This document shows positions 1 to 10,174 of a DNA stretch of 58,468 nucleotides, piece by piece. Source of the DNA: Frankiaceae bacterium (GTDB lineage: Bacteria; Actinomycetota; Actinomycetes; BP-191); contig JAVEEC010000093.1 of the NCBI GenBank assembly GCA_030840645.1, forward strand, positions 1 to 58,468, given 5' to 3'. The notes beneath the pieces were generated by a model. It was not told where the DNA came from. It did not search any database and saw only the letters and a list, made by a program, of their open reading frames with translations. The stretch's first letter is position 1, and each line of letters opens with the position of its first letter. Both the position numbers and the translations under genes were made by a program.

Positions 1-1
1 T

Positions 2-550
2 CTTGTCACACCCCCCGCCTACGTTGCCGTCGGCGGGTTCACCGCCCTGACGCAGGTGAGGAGGGCATCACGGTTCGTCTCGTTCGGGTCGCCGTGGCGC
101 GCGCTCAGCGTGCCGCTCGACCACTACGTCGGCTCCGGCACGTCGCGTGGCATCGTCTCCGCGCTGTCGTTGCTCGCCGTGCTCACGTTCGGGTGGCTGC
201 TCGCGCGCGGTCCGCTGCCCGGCGAGGGTGTGGCGCGCGCGGCGGCGGTCGTGACGCTCGCCTGGCTGCTCGGGGCGACGTACGTCCTGCCCTGGTACGA
301 CGCCTGGGCCTGGCCGTTCCTCGCGCTCCTCCCGGCCTCCCGGTGGGACCGGTGGCTGGCGGTACGGACCGCTGTCCTGACGCTGGCGTATCTCCCTGGC
401 CGCATCGTGCCGATGCCGGCGCCGCTGGCCGGGCTGCTCTCGGGTACGCGCCTGTACGCGACCCCGATCGCGCTCGGCCTGCTGCTCGTCGTCGCCGTGC
501 GGTGGTGCCTGCGCGCGCCTGAGGCCCGCCGTCCCGTGGCGGCGGCGTGA
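2..550 (+). CDS. C-terminal part of a polytopic membrane protein (glycosyltransferase-like), 5' truncated
   Basis: The frame is open from the first bases of the window, so the gene probably begins upstream; a GTG at 56 is the first internal start. About 180 residues are visible, with four or five hydrophobic segments separated by short Arg/Trp/Pro-rich loops, and a basic tail. The loop pattern and the glycosyltransferase directly downstream (GTGA overlap) suggest a polyprenol-phosphate-sugar-dependent mannosyltransferase-like (GT87/GT39-type) membrane protein. No catalytic Asp motif is in view because the N-terminal half is missing, so this is an inference from topology and context only. Confidence 0.55.
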   Translation, partial: LVTPPAYVAVGGFTALTQVRRASRFVSFGSPWRALSVPLDHYVGSGTSRGIVSALSLLAVLTFGWLLARGPLPGEGVARAAAVVTLAWLLGATYVLPWYDAWAWPFLALLPASRWDRWLAVRTAVLTLAYLPGRIVPMPAPLAGLLSGTRLYATPIALGLLLVVAVRWCLRAPEARRPVAAA

Positions 551-1671
551 TCGCGCTCGTCGTCGCCAGGACGACCGGTGGTACCGGCCGGCACGCCCGC
601 GCGCTCGCGGCCGCCCTCGCGGCGGCGGGGCACGAGGTCGTGGTGGCCGGCCCGCGTTCGGCAGAGGCGGCGTTCGGGTTCGGCGCCGTCGCGCGGTACG
701 AGCCGGTCGAGGTCTCGACGGGCCCGCGCCCGTTCGCCGACGCGCGCGCGGTCCGGCGGCTTCGGCGCGTGCTGCGCGACGCGACGCTGGTGCACGCGCA
801 CGGCATCCGCGCGGGCGCGCTCGCGGGCTGGGCGCTGCCCGGCGGTGCGGGCGGGCGCGCGGGCGGCGGCGTGCCGTTCGTCGTGACGTGGCACAACGCC
901 CTGCTCGGCTCGCGCGCGCGCCGCGCGGTCTGGGCGCCGCTGGAACGCCGCGTCGCCCGGCGCGCGACCGTCACGCTCTGCGTGTCGGCAGATCTCGCGG
1001 CGCGCGTCCGCGCGCTCGGCGGCGCCGACGTCCGCGTCGCGCCCGTCGGCGCGCGCCGTCCGGACGCCGCGCGAGCGCGCCCGCGCGACGCGGTCCGCGC
1101 GGCCGTGCGCGCCGAGCTCGGCGCGGGTGACCGCCCGCTCGTCGTCGCGGCCGGCCGGCTAACCGAGCAGAAGGGCTTCGACGTCCTCGTCGAGGCCGCC
1201 CGCACGTACGAGGTGCGCACCCGACGGCCGCTGACGGTCATCGCAGGCGACGGACCGTTGCGCGCGACGCTCGCGGACCAGGCCGAGCGGGCGGGCGTGG
1301 ACCTCGCGCTGGTCGGGCAGCGCGCCGACGTGCCCGACCTGTTCCGCGCGGCGGACGTCGTCGTCATGCCGAGCCGCTGGGAGGGGAGCCCGCTGACGGC
1401 GCACGAGGCGTTGTTCGCGGGCGCGCCGCTCGTCGCCACGCGGGTCGGCGGCCTGCCCGACCTGCTCGGCGGCGGGGCGGCGTTGCTCGTCCCCAGCGAC
1501 GACCCGGCCGCACTCGCCGCGGCCGTCGCCGCGCTGCTCGACGACCCGCGGCAGGCGGCGGCGCTCGGCGCTGCCGGGCGCGAGCGCGCCGACACGTGGC
1601 CGGACGAGGACGAGTCGGCCAGGCGGGTGATCGCGGTCTACACCGAGCTGTGCGGCGGCGAAACCAGCTGA
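547..1671 (+). CDS. GT4-family glycosyltransferase
   Basis: A 374-residue protein with two Rossmann-like halves. The N-terminal Gly-rich loop TGGTGRHARALAAAL corresponds to the acceptor-binding domain of GT-B enzymes. The C-terminal half has AAGRLTEQKGFDVLVEA, GDGPLR and the nucleotide-sugar signature EGSPLTAHE (E-x7-E), which is diagnostic of GT4 retaining glycosyltransferases. It would transfer a sugar from an NDP donor to a lipid or glycan acceptor at the cytoplasmic face of the membrane; donor and acceptor cannot be read from the sequence. The GTG start overlaps the stop of the upstream membrane protein (GTGA), so the two are probably co-translated. Extreme Ala/Arg richness reflects GC content above 75 percent. 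Confidence 0.85.
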   Translation: MIALVVARTTGGTGRHARALAAALAAAGHEVVVAGPRSAEAAFGFGAVARYEPVEVSTGPRPFADARAVRRLRRVLRDATLVHAHGIRAGALAGWALPGGAGGRAGGGVPFVVTWHNALLGSRARRAVWAPLERRVARRATVTLCVSADLAARVRALGGADVRVAPVGARRPDAARARPRDAVRAAVRAELGAGDRPLVVAAGRLTEQKGFDVLVEAARTYEVRTRRPLTVIAGDGPLRATLADQAERAGVDLALVGQRADVPDLFRAADVVVMPSRWEGSPLTAHEALFAGAPLVATRVGGLPDLLGGGAALLVPSDDPAALAAAVAALLDDPRQAAALGAAGRERADTWPDEDESARRVIAVYTELCGGETS

Positions 1672-1813
1672 TAGCGGGAACGGGCCCCGTTGCGACGGCC
1701 GGGCTCGCCGAGCCGACGATGGCGGACCGGAAGGTGCGGCTGGCCCGCTGACGCGCGGGTGCCCGGCGCGTCGGCACGGGCGACGGCTCGGGGCCGTGTT
1801 ACCGTGAACTCCC

Positions 1814-3537
<1,724 letters not shown>

Positions 3538-3541
<4 letters not shown>

Positions 3542-4086
3542 CGCACGCGTACGACGTCGTCTCCTCCGAGGTCCGCTACCGGGGCCGGGTCTTCACGCTG
3601 CGCTCCGACGTGGTCCGCATGCCGGGCGGCGCAACGGCCGTGCGCGACGTGGTCGACCACCCCGGCGCGGTCGGCATCGTCGCCGTCGACGCCGCGCTGA
3701 ACGTCCTGCTCATCCGCCAGTACCGGCACGCCGTCGGCACCGCGCTGTGGGAGGTCCCGGCCGGCCTGCGCGACGTCCCCGGCGAGGACCCCGAGACCAC
3801 CGCCCGGCGCGAGCTGCACGAGGAGACCGGCTGGGTCGCCGAGGCTTGGACGCACCTGGCCAGCGCGTACGCGACCCCTGGCTGGTCGAACGAACGCTTC
3901 GAGATCTACCTCGCGCGCGACCTCCGCGAGGCCGCAGAACGCCCCGAGGTCCACGACGAGGAGCTGGACCTCGAGCTGCGCTGGCTCCCGCTGGCCGAGG
4001 CCTGCGCGTGGGTCCTCGACGGCCGGATCACGAACGCCCTCTGCGCGATCGGCGTCCTCGCCGCCGCCCGCCGCCTGGGCGCGTGA
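3538..4086 (+). CDS. NUDIX hydrolase (ADP-ribose pyrophosphatase-like)
   Basis: A 182-residue protein beginning at a GTG that overlaps the pyrG stop (GTGA). The NUDIX box GX5EX7REUXEEXGU is seen around residues 82-104 as [23 protein letters not shown], here with the usual REL-EET core. The preceding strand [21 protein letters not shown] is typical of ADP-ribose/nucleoside-diphosphate-sugar pyrophosphatases. It probably cleaves ADP-ribose to AMP and ribose 5-phosphate. A NUDIX gene directly after pyrG is conserved in Actinobacteria (Rv1700 in M. tuberculosis). Substrate is inferred from family resemblance. Confidence 0.9.
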
Positions 4087-4102
4087 CTCCCGCGAGACGA
4101 CG

Positions 4103-4138
4103 CGAGGGCCGGAGCGGCCCAGCCCGCTCCGGCCCTCG
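4103..4138. terminator. Bidirectional hairpin terminator between convergent genes
   Basis: Perfect 15-bp inverted repeat: arms CGAGGGCCGGAGCGG (4103-4117) and its exact complement (4124-4138), separated by a 6-nt loop. It lies between the NUDIX stop and the stop of the reverse-strand BNR protein. There is no T-run, as is common for actinobacterial terminators. Confidence 0.8.
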
Positions 4139-4182
4139 TGCCGTCGGTCCGTCCCGGCCTCCCAGCGGCCGGACGGACCTGC

Positions 4183-5466
4183 TTACGTCTGGCGCACGAA
4201 CCTGATCTCGGTGTCGCTCGCGCCGTTGATCGACCGGACGTAGGTGAGGTTGGCGAAACCGTTCGGCGCGATGACGACGGACTGGAAGTCGCCGAGCTCG
4301 CGGTCCGCGCCGCAGTTGATGCCGTCGGTGCAGATCGGGCCGGTCTTGACCGCCGTCGGGTCGGCCGTCGTGAGCGCGCCGAACGCCGGCGCCGCGCCGA
4401 CCGTGCCTTCGAGGTACGTCTCGAACCACTGCGCGCTGCCCGCCACCGTCGACGCCGTGCCGGTCGCGGTCGTGTAGTACAGCGAGACGCCGACCTTGGT
4501 GCCGCGCGCGTCGATCCAGGGGTAGACCGGCGTGCCGGTGCTGACGATCGTCACCGGCGCCGACCAGGTTGCGCCCCAGTTCCCCGAGTATGCGTACCCG
4601 ACGGTGCTCTTGGTCGCGCTCTGCTCCATCCAGGTGGCGACCAGGTTGCCGCCGCCCGCGTTCGCGACGACCGGGAACGCGGCGCCGGTGTCGGTCGAGC
4701 CGGCCGGCTTCACCGTCGTGGAGGAGAACGTGTAGCCGCTGTTCGTCGACCGGGCGAACTTCACGCCGCCGCTCGAGGTCGAGTAGATGACGCCGACCTT
4801 GTCGGTCAGGCTGGTGCCCTGCTGGCCCGCGACGAGCGGCGTACCGGCCTCGGCAATGATCGTGCCGGGCGGGCAGATGCAGCCGGTCTGGTCGAGCGGC
4901 GTGGCCGCGACGACCTGGTACGGGTAGCCGACGCCGCCGTCGAACGACTTCGCGACGGTGATGCCGGTCGGCACCTGGTGCGTCACGTGGTAGACGACGT
5001 TGCCGCCGACGCCGGCGACCCACTGCCGGTCCTGGACGAACGTCCCCTGCAGCGCGTGCGCGGTCCACGTCTGCGCCTTGTCGGTGGACTTGCCGACCGT
5101 CGAGCTGCCGAGCCAGAGGTCGGTCCACGAGAGCGTGCCGTCGGGGGCGACGGAGATGTCGGAGTCGCCGCCGCCGGGGGCGAACGCCCGCAGGCCGGGC
5201 GGCGTCTGGGTCCAGGTCGCGCCCGAGTCGCCGGAGCGCCAGATGAGGCTCGGCGAGAACGGCAGCTGCGAGCCGATGCCGGGCGGCGCGTTCACGTAGA
5301 GGGTGCCGTCGGGAGCCGCGTCGATGCTCGGCTCGCTGGCGTTGGTGCCGCTGATGACCACGGGGGTGCCGAAGCCGGCGGCCGAGGCCGAACCACCGGG
5401 GAGCGCCGCGACGAGGGCGGCCGCGCTCGCGGCGGCCACGGAGAGGAGGAGCAGGCGGGTACGCAC
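4183..5466 (-). CDS. Secreted BNR-repeat / sialidase-fold protein
   Basis: A 427-residue protein with a clear Sec signal peptide (MRTRLLLLSVAAASAAALV, cleavage after a SASA-type site near residue 29). The mature part carries several BNR/Asp-box-like motifs: SGDSGATWTQTPPG, STDKAQTWTAH, SFDGGVGYP, STNSGYTFS and SGNWGATWSAP, the hallmark of six-bladed sialidase-fold beta-propellers. No conserved sialidase Arg triad could be assigned, so enzymatic activity is uncertain; many such actinobacterial proteins are annotated exo-alpha-sialidase without proof. There is no LPXTG or C-terminal membrane segment, so it is probably released. It is a single-gene unit, convergent with the NUDIX gene. Confidence 0.8.
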   Translation of the reverse strand: MRTRLLLLSVAAASAAALVAALPGGSASAAGFGTPVVISGTNASEPSIDAAPDGTLYVNAPPGIGSQLPFSPSLIWRSGDSGATWTQTPPGLRAFAPGGGDSDISVAPDGTLSWTDLWLGSSTVGKSTDKAQTWTAHALQGTFVQDRQWVAGVGGNVVYHVTHQVPTGITVAKSFDGGVGYPYQVVAATPLDQTGCICPPGTIIAEAGTPLVAGQQGTSLTDKVGVIYSTSSGGVKFARSTNSGYTFSSTTVKPAGSTDTGAAFPVVANAGGGNLVATWMEQSATKSTVGYAYSGNWGATWSAPVTIVSTGTPVYPWIDARGTKVGVSLYYTTATGTASTVAGSAQWFETYLEGTVGAAPAFGALTTADPTAVKTGPICTDGINCGADRELGDFQSVVIAPNGFANLTYVRSINGASDTEIRFVRQT

Positions 5467-5579
5467 GGGTAAGGGCTCCTTGGCTGGGTGTAGGGGCGGT
5501 CGTGCACCTCATATGACGGACGAGATGCCCGTTCGTCGCGCCCCGAACCGGATTCGGCAACGATCGGCGTGCTCCGCTC

Positions 5580-5629
5580 TAGACTGCGTGCCGAGCGCGG
5601 CGTGGGTGACGCCGGCGTCATCGAAGGGG
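5580..5629 (+). promoter_or_regulatory. Likely promoter and ribosome-binding site of ald
   Basis: A TAGACT -10-like box (5580-5585) is followed by a leader of about 45 nt and GAAGGGG (5623-5629), nine nt before the GTG at 5639. No convincing -35 box is visible. Confidence 0.45.
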
Positions 5630-5638
5630 TACGTCTCC

Positions 5639-6754
5639 GTGAAGGTCGGCATTCCGCGCGAGCTGAAGGACAACGAGTACCGCGTCGCCATCACGCCCTC
5701 GGGCGTCCACGAGCTCGCCACGGCAGGCCACGACGTGTACATCGAGCACTCGGCCGGGCTCGGCTCCTCCATCACCGACGACGAGTTCGTCGCGGCGGGC
5801 GCGTCGATCCTGCCCACCGCGGACGACGTCTGGGACACCGCCGAGCTGGTGCTCAAGGTCAAGGAGCCGATCGCGGAGGAGTACCACCGGATGCGGGCGG
5901 GCCAGGTGCTGTTCACCTACCTGCACCTCGCGGCGTCCCTCGAGTGCACCAAGGCGCTGCTCGACTCCGGGATCACGGCGGTCGCGTACGAGACCGTCGA
6001 GCTGACCGACCGTTCCCTCCCGCTGCTCGCCCCCATGTCCGAGGTCGCGGGCCGGATGGCGCCGCAGGCCGGGGCGCACTTCCTCGAACGCGCCCAGGGC
6101 GGCCGCGGCGTGCTCATGGGCGGCGCCCCGGGCGTCTACCCGGCGCGGGTGGTCGTGCTCGGCGGCGGCATCTCCGGCTCGAACGCCGCCTGGATCGCCC
6201 AGGGCATGGAGGCCGAGGTCCTGCTCCTCGACCGCAACATCGCCAAGCTGCGCGAGGTCGACCGCATCCACAAGGGCCGGATCCAGACCGTCGCCTCGAA
6301 CACCTACGAGATCGAGAAGGCCGTCGTCGAGGCCGACCTGGTCATCGGCGCCGTGCTCGTTCCCGGCGCGAAGGCCCCGGTGCTGGTGACCGACGACATG
6401 GTCGCCGCCATGAAGCCGGGCTCGGTGCTGGTCGACATCTCCGTCGACCAGGGCGGCTGCTTCGAGTCGACCCGGCCGACCACCCACTCGAACCCGACGT
6501 ACAAGGTCCACGACTCGATCTTCTACTGCGTCGCGAACATGCCCGGCGCCGTCCCGCACACCTCGACGTACGCCCTGACCAACGTCACCCTCCCGTACGC
6601 CGTCGAGATCGCGAACCGGGGCATCGTCGCCGCCGCCCGCCGCGACCCGGCGCTCGCCCTCGGCGTGAACGTCGTCGGTGGCCAGATCACGTACGAGCCG
6701 GTCGCCGAGGCCCACGGCCTCTCGTCGGTGCCGTTGGCCGAGGTCTGGGCCTGA
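5639..6754 (+). CDS. ald: Alanine dehydrogenase
   Basis: Reversible NAD-dependent oxidative deamination of L-alanine to pyruvate and ammonium. The 371-residue length equals the family norm when starting at GTG 5639 ([20 protein letters not shown]); the open frame extends upstream but that part is not conserved. Visible signatures: the substrate-binding Arg/Lys of the N-terminal PNT domain (K in [12 protein letters not shown]), the [14 protein letters not shown] motif, and the Rossmann nucleotide-binding loop [14 protein letters not shown] near residue 170. It sits between the BNR gene and xerD, a position not shared with mycobacteria, and probably has its own promoter. Confidence 0.95.
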   Translation: MKVGIPRELKDNEYRVAITPSGVHELATAGHDVYIEHSAGLGSSITDDEFVAAGASILPTADDVWDTAELVLKVKEPIAEEYHRMRAGQVLFTYLHLAASLECTKALLDSGITAVAYETVELTDRSLPLLAPMSEVAGRMAPQAGAHFLERAQGGRGVLMGGAPGVYPARVVVLGGGISGSNAAWIAQGMEAEVLLLDRNIAKLREVDRIHKGRIQTVASNTYEIEKAVVEADLVIGAVLVPGAKAPVLVTDDMVAAMKPGSVLVDISVDQGGCFESTRPTTHSNPTYKVHDSIFYCVANMPGAVPHTSTYALTNVTLPYAVEIANRGIVAAARRDPALALGVNVVGGQITYEPVAEAHGLSSVPLAEVWA

Positions 6755-6756
6755 CC

Positions 6757-7695
6757 GTGCCGGGCACCGTGCCCGTCACGGTGGCCGCCGCCGCCGCGCG
6801 GTACCTCGACCACCTCGCGGTCGAACGCGGCCTCGCCGCGAACACCCTCCTCTCGTACCGCCGCGACCTGCGCCGCTACGCGGCCGTGGTGGGAGCCTCG
6901 GTGGCCCTCGCCGACGTGACCGAGCCGGACGTCGCGCGGTTCGTCGCCGTGCTGCGGGAAGGCGCGGAGGGCCACCCGCCGGTGAAGGCGGCGTCCGCCG
7001 CCCGGGCCCTGGTCGCCGTCCGGGGGCTGCACCGGTTCGCCGTCCGGGAGGGGTTGGTCCCGGCCGACGTGTCGCGGGAGGTCCGGCCGCCGGCGCTGCC
7101 CCGTTCGCTGCCGAAGGCGATCTCCGTCGACGAGGTCGCCGCGCTGATCAACGCCGCCGGGATCGACCAGACCCCGCTGGCGCTGCGCGACCAGGCGCTG
7201 GTCGAGCTGCTGTACGGCACCGGTGCCCGCATCTCCGAGGTCGTCGGCCTCGACGTCGACGACCTCTCCCTGGAGAGCGAGTCCGTCCGGCTGTTCGGGA
7301 AGGGGTCGAAGGAGCGGGTCGTCCCCGTCGGGAGCTTCGCCCGCGCCGCCGTGTCCGCGTACCTCGTCCGGTCCCGGCCCGGGCTGGCCGCCGGGGGGAG
7401 GGGCACCCCGGCGCTGTTCCTGAACGCGCGTGGCGGCCGCCTCTCCCGCCAGTCCGCCTGGACGGTGCTCAAGGACGCCGCCGAGAAGGCCGGGCTGCGG
7501 GCGGTCGTCTCGCCCCACACGCTGCGGCACTCGTTCGCGACGCACCTGCTGGACGGCGGCGCCGACGTCCGCGTCGTCCAGGAGCTGCTCGGCCACGCGT
7601 CGGTCACGACCACGCAGATCTACACCCTGGTGACCGTGGACCGCCTCCGCGAGGTCTACGCTGCCGCCCACCCCAGGGCCCTCGCCTCGTCCTGA
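6757..7695 (+). CDS. xerD: Tyrosine recombinase XerD
   Basis: Resolves chromosome dimers at dif together with XerC. The 312-residue protein has the N-terminal SAM-like core-binding domain (about 1-100) and the catalytic domain. All catalytic residues are visible: R158 in [10 protein letters not shown]182 in [12 protein letters not shown]254 and R257 in [13 protein letters not shown]280 in [10 protein letters not shown] and the nucleophile Y289 in TQIYT. The GTG start is 2 nt after the ald stop. Its place between pyrG and parA/scpAB is conserved in Actinobacteria and supports housekeeping XerD rather than a phage integrase. Confidence 0.95.
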   Translation: MPGTVPVTVAAAAARYLDHLAVERGLAANTLLSYRRDLRRYAAVVGASVALADVTEPDVARFVAVLREGAEGHPPVKAASAARALVAVRGLHRFAVREGLVPADVSREVRPPALPRSLPKAISVDEVAALINAAGIDQTPLALRDQALVELLYGTGARISEVVGLDVDDLSLESESVRLFGKGSKERVVPVGSFARAAVSAYLVRSRPGLAAGGRGTPALFLNARGGRLSRQSAWTVLKDAAEKAGLRAVVSPHTLRHSFATHLLDGGADVRVVQELLGHASVTTTQIYTLVTVDRLREVYAAAHPRALASS

Positions 7696-7752
7696 TCCCG
7701 CGCGATTCCCGCACTGTCCGGCGCGACCTTGCGCTGGCCGGTCCGACGCGCC

Positions 7753-7804
7753 TAGCATCGCCCGTCTGTCGTCAAGACGGCACGACGGTTTCCCGACAGG
7801 AGGC
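7753..7804 (+). promoter_or_regulatory. parA promoter, leader hairpin and RBS
   Basis: TAGCAT (7753-7758) is a good TANNNT -10 box. The leader contains CCGTCT-N7-AGACGG (about 7763-7781), a 6-bp hairpin, followed by AGGAGG ahead of ATG 7814. Confidence 0.5.
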
Positions 7805-7813
7805 TCTAACGGT

Positions 7814-8830
7814 ATGTCGACATTCGCGACGGACCCGTTCGGCGAACCCGCGAGCACCGGCCCCGGCGACCCCGCGGCAGGCGGCCAGCCGGGTCCGGCG
7901 ACCCCGGTCCCGGCGGTGTTCGCCGAGCCGGCCGGTCCAGCCGGTCCCGCCGAGCCCGCCGGTCCCGCGGAGACGCCGGTCGCGCCGCAGGCTGCCCCCG
8001 AGCCGTTGGGCCCGACCGGCCGCCCGGTCCGGGTCTTCCCGGACCCGCCGGTCCTGGAGAGCCACGGACCGGCCCGGATCCTCGCCATGTGCAACCAGAA
8101 GGGCGGCGTCGGCAAGACCACCAGCACCATCAACCTCGGCGCGGCCCTCGCGGAGCTCGGCCGCCGGGTGCTGCTCGTCGACTTCGACCCGCAGGGGGCG
8201 TTGAGCGTCGGTCTCGGCGTGAACCCGCTCCAGCTCGACCGCACGGTCTACAACCTGCTGATGGACCGCAACGTCGGCGTCGAGGACGTGATGCTCAAGA
8301 CCCACGTCCCGGACCTCGACCTGATCCCCAGCAACATCGACCTCTCCGCGGCCGAGGTGCAGCTGGTGGGGGAGGTGGCCCGCGAACAGACCCTGCTCCG
8401 GGTGCTCCAGCCGGTGCTCGGCGACTACGACGTCGTCCTCATCGACTGCCAGCCGAGCCTCGGCCTGCTGACCGTGAACGCCCTCACCGCCGCGCACGGT
8501 GTCGTGATCCCGCTGGAGTGCGAGTTCTTTGCACTCCGCGGTGTCGCACTGTTGATCGAAACTATAGACAAAATCCAGGAGAGGCTTAACCCTCAACTTG
8601 AGGTTGAGGGAATTCTGGCCACGATGTACGACGCCCGCACGCTGCACGGTCGTGAGGTGCTGGCCCGGGTGGTTGAAGCGTTCGGCGACCGGGTCTTCCA
8701 CACGGTGATCAGCCGGACCGTCCGGTTCCCGGAAACGACCGTGGCGGGGGAGCCGATCACGACGTACGCGCCCTCGTCCACGGGCGCGAAGGCGTACCGC
8801 GAACTCGCCAAGGAGGTGCTGGCCCGATGA
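7814..8830 (+). CDS. ParA/Soj-family ATPase
   Basis: A 338-residue protein with a 75-residue Pro/Ala/Gly-rich N-terminal extension and then a ParA ATPase domain. The deviant Walker A is CNQKGGVGKTTSTINL; the Walker A' is VLLVDFDPQGALS and the Walker B is VVLIDCQPSLGLLT. It belongs to the ScpAB-linked ParA group (Rv1708), distinct from the oriC-proximal ParA, and is probably involved in chromosome organisation. The stretch 8520-8640 is markedly poorer in GC than its surroundings and contains a palindrome reported separately. It is coupled to the next gene by ATGA. Confidence 0.9.
   Translation: MSTFATDPFGEPASTGPGDPAAGGQPGPATPVPAVFAEPAGPAGPAEPAGPAETPVAPQAAPEPLGPTGRPVRVFPDPPVLESHGPARILAMCNQKGGVGKTTSTINLGAALAELGRRVLLVDFDPQGALSVGLGVNPLQLDRTVYNLLMDRNVGVEDVMLKTHVPDLDLIPSNIDLSAAEVQLVGEVAREQTLLRVLQPVLGDYDVVLIDCQPSLGLLTVNALTAAHGVVIPLECEFFALRGVALLIETIDKIQERLNPQLEVEGILATMYDARTLHGREVLARVVEAFGDRVFHTVISRTVRFPETTVAGEPITTYAPSSTGAKAYRELAKEVLAR
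8590..8610. repeat. Intragenic palindrome in the parA coding sequence
   Basis: CCCTCAAC (8590-8597), 5-nt spacer, GTTGAGGG (8603-8610): a perfect 8-bp inverted repeat in an unusually AT-rich part of the gene. The half-site resembles MerR/SoxR-type operators. Confidence 0.6.
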
Positions 8831-9255
8831 GCCGGCGCGTACCCCTGCCAGGAGCCGACGAGCTGTTCCGGTCCACCGGGCCGGCTGCCGTCCCCGATCC
8901 GGCGCCCGCCGCGGCACCCGCGGCCGCCCCAGCAGCGGCGGCGCCCGCGCTCGTCCCGCCGCCCGCCGAGACGGTGGGGGAGGAGGGTCTCGGCGAGCCG
9001 CCGGTCCGGCGCCGCCCCCGGCCGGTCGGCGAGCGCCGCCCCAGCGGCCGCGAACGCCACGATGAGAAGATCACCGTGTACTGCTCCGCCGAGGAGCTGA
9101 TCGACATCGAACGCGCCCGGCTGACCCTGCGCGGCGAGTACGGCCTCGCGGCAGACCGCGGCCGGCTGGTGCGGGAGGCGCTGGCGGTCGTGCTCGCGGA
9201 CCTCGACGCGAAGGGCGAGCAGAGCGTGCTCGTCCGCCGCCTGCAGGGCCGCTGA
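8827..9255 (+). CDS. Small ParA-partner-like protein with ribbon-helix-helix-like C-terminus
   Basis: A 142-residue protein, coupled to parA by an ATGA overlap. Residues 1-80 are low-complexity Pro/Ala. The conserved part, about residues 78-140, begins with KITVYCSAEELIDIERARL and continues with an Arg-rich helix and LVREALAVVLADL. A short strand followed by two helices fits the ribbon-helix-helix DNA-binding fold and would make it a centromere-binding or regulatory partner of the ParA. This is an inference from pattern and operon position; no named family was recognised with confidence. Confidence 0.7.
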   Translation: MSRRVPLPGADELFRSTGPAAVPDPAPAAAPAAAPAAAAPALVPPPAETVGEEGLGEPPVRRRPRPVGERRPSGRERHDEKITVYCSAEELIDIERARLTLRGEYGLAADRGRLVREALAVVLADLDAKGEQSVLVRRLQGR

Positions 9256-9379
9256 CGCCGCGGGCCCGCTCGGAACCGGCGCGCCCGGAGCCGGCGCCCT
9301 GACGCGGCCCGCCGTGGCCGCCGCCCGCGCGGCACGGTAGCGTCCGCACGGCCCGGACCGTGGCGGAAGGAGCCCAGGC

Positions 9380-10072
9380 GTGCTGTTCCTGCTGCGCCAG
9401 CCCGGCGCGCTGCTCGGCGTGGCGCTCGCGCTGCTCGTCGGCATCGTCGCGCACTGCGTCGCTCAGGCGGCGACCGCGCGCGCGTTCGGTGACCGGCTGC
9501 CCCTGGCTACGCGGCGGCTGAGCCTCGATCCGCGACGCCACTTCGAGCCGTTCGGCGTCATCGTCATGCTGCTCGCCGGCGTCGGCTGGAACAAGCCCGT
9601 CCCCCTCCAGGAGCCGCGGTTTCGCGGCGGCCGGACCCGGTACGTGCTCGCCGTCCTCGCCGGACCGGTCACGAACCTGCTGCTCGCCGCGCTCGGCCTG
9701 GTCGCGCTCCGGCTGGTGTCAGGGGGCGGCATCGACTCGGTCGACCCGCGTGGCTTCGCGGTCTCGCCGGGGTTCGGCAACCTGCTGCTCATCGAGTTCA
9801 CCGTCGTGAACGCCGCGATCGGCGTGCTCACACTGCTCCCGATCCCGCCGTTGGACGGAGCGCGGATCCTCTGGCTGTACGCCCCGGCCACGCCCGGCTG
9901 GCGCAACGCGCGCTACCAGCTCGAGGAGCGCAACATCGGCCTCGGCATCTGCGTGCTGCTGATGCTGCCGATCTTCGGCGGCCGCGGGCTGATCATGTCG
10001 TTGGTGGTCGCGGTGACCGGGGCGTTCCTCGCGCCCATCGCCCACGCGCTCGGCCTCGTCGTCGGCTTCTGA
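9380..10072 (+). CDS. Site-2 protease (M50)-like membrane protein with a degenerate active site
   Basis: A 230-residue protein with about five membrane segments. It retains the M50 scaffold: SLDPRRHFEPFGVIVMLLAG, GWNKPVPL, the AGPVTNLLLA segment and the LDG motif in PIPPLDGARIL, whose Asp is a zinc ligand. The HExxH motif expected in the first membrane helix is H25-C-V-A-Q29, so both the catalytic Glu and the second His ligand are missing. Proteolysis is therefore unlikely; a scaffolding or regulatory role is possible. The start is GTG with GGAAGGAG 8 nt upstream, and a TAGCGT box near 9340 may be its promoter. The position before scpA is common in Actinobacteria. Confidence 0.8.
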   Translation: MLFLLRQPGALLGVALALLVGIVAHCVAQAATARAFGDRLPLATRRLSLDPRRHFEPFGVIVMLLAGVGWNKPVPLQEPRFRGGRTRYVLAVLAGPVTNLLLAALGLVALRLVSGGGIDSVDPRGFAVSPGFGNLLLIEFTVVNAAIGVLTLLPIPPLDGARILWLYAPATPGWRNARYQLEERNIGLGICVLLMLPIFGGRGLIMSLVVAVTGAFLAPIAHALGLVVGF

Positions 10073-10161
10073 CGGCGACCCAGTCGACAAAGCATTAGAG
10101 CGATGTAACGCCATCACGCCTGTCCCGGCGGCGTGCCCCGCGATCAGGCCCGCGAGCCTGC

Positions 10162-10174
10162 TACGGTGCCTCGC
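10162..10174 (+). promoter_or_regulatory. Leaderless-type promoter of scpA
   Basis: TACGGT (10162-10167) ends exactly 7 nt before the ATG at 10175, and no Shine-Dalgarno sequence precedes the start. This geometry predicts transcription starting at the A of the start codon. Confidence 0.5.

Noticed and set aside
3..25. RecA-NDp-like promoter TTGTCACAC-N8-TACGTT at the start of the window
   Set aside because: The same bases are in an uninterrupted reading frame that continues the membrane protein upstream; no start codon follows at the leaderless distance. It may be chance.
6757..7695. Phage integrase marking an integrated element
   Set aside because: The recombinase is XerD by length, motifs and conserved synteny with parA-scpAB; no other phage genes are nearby.
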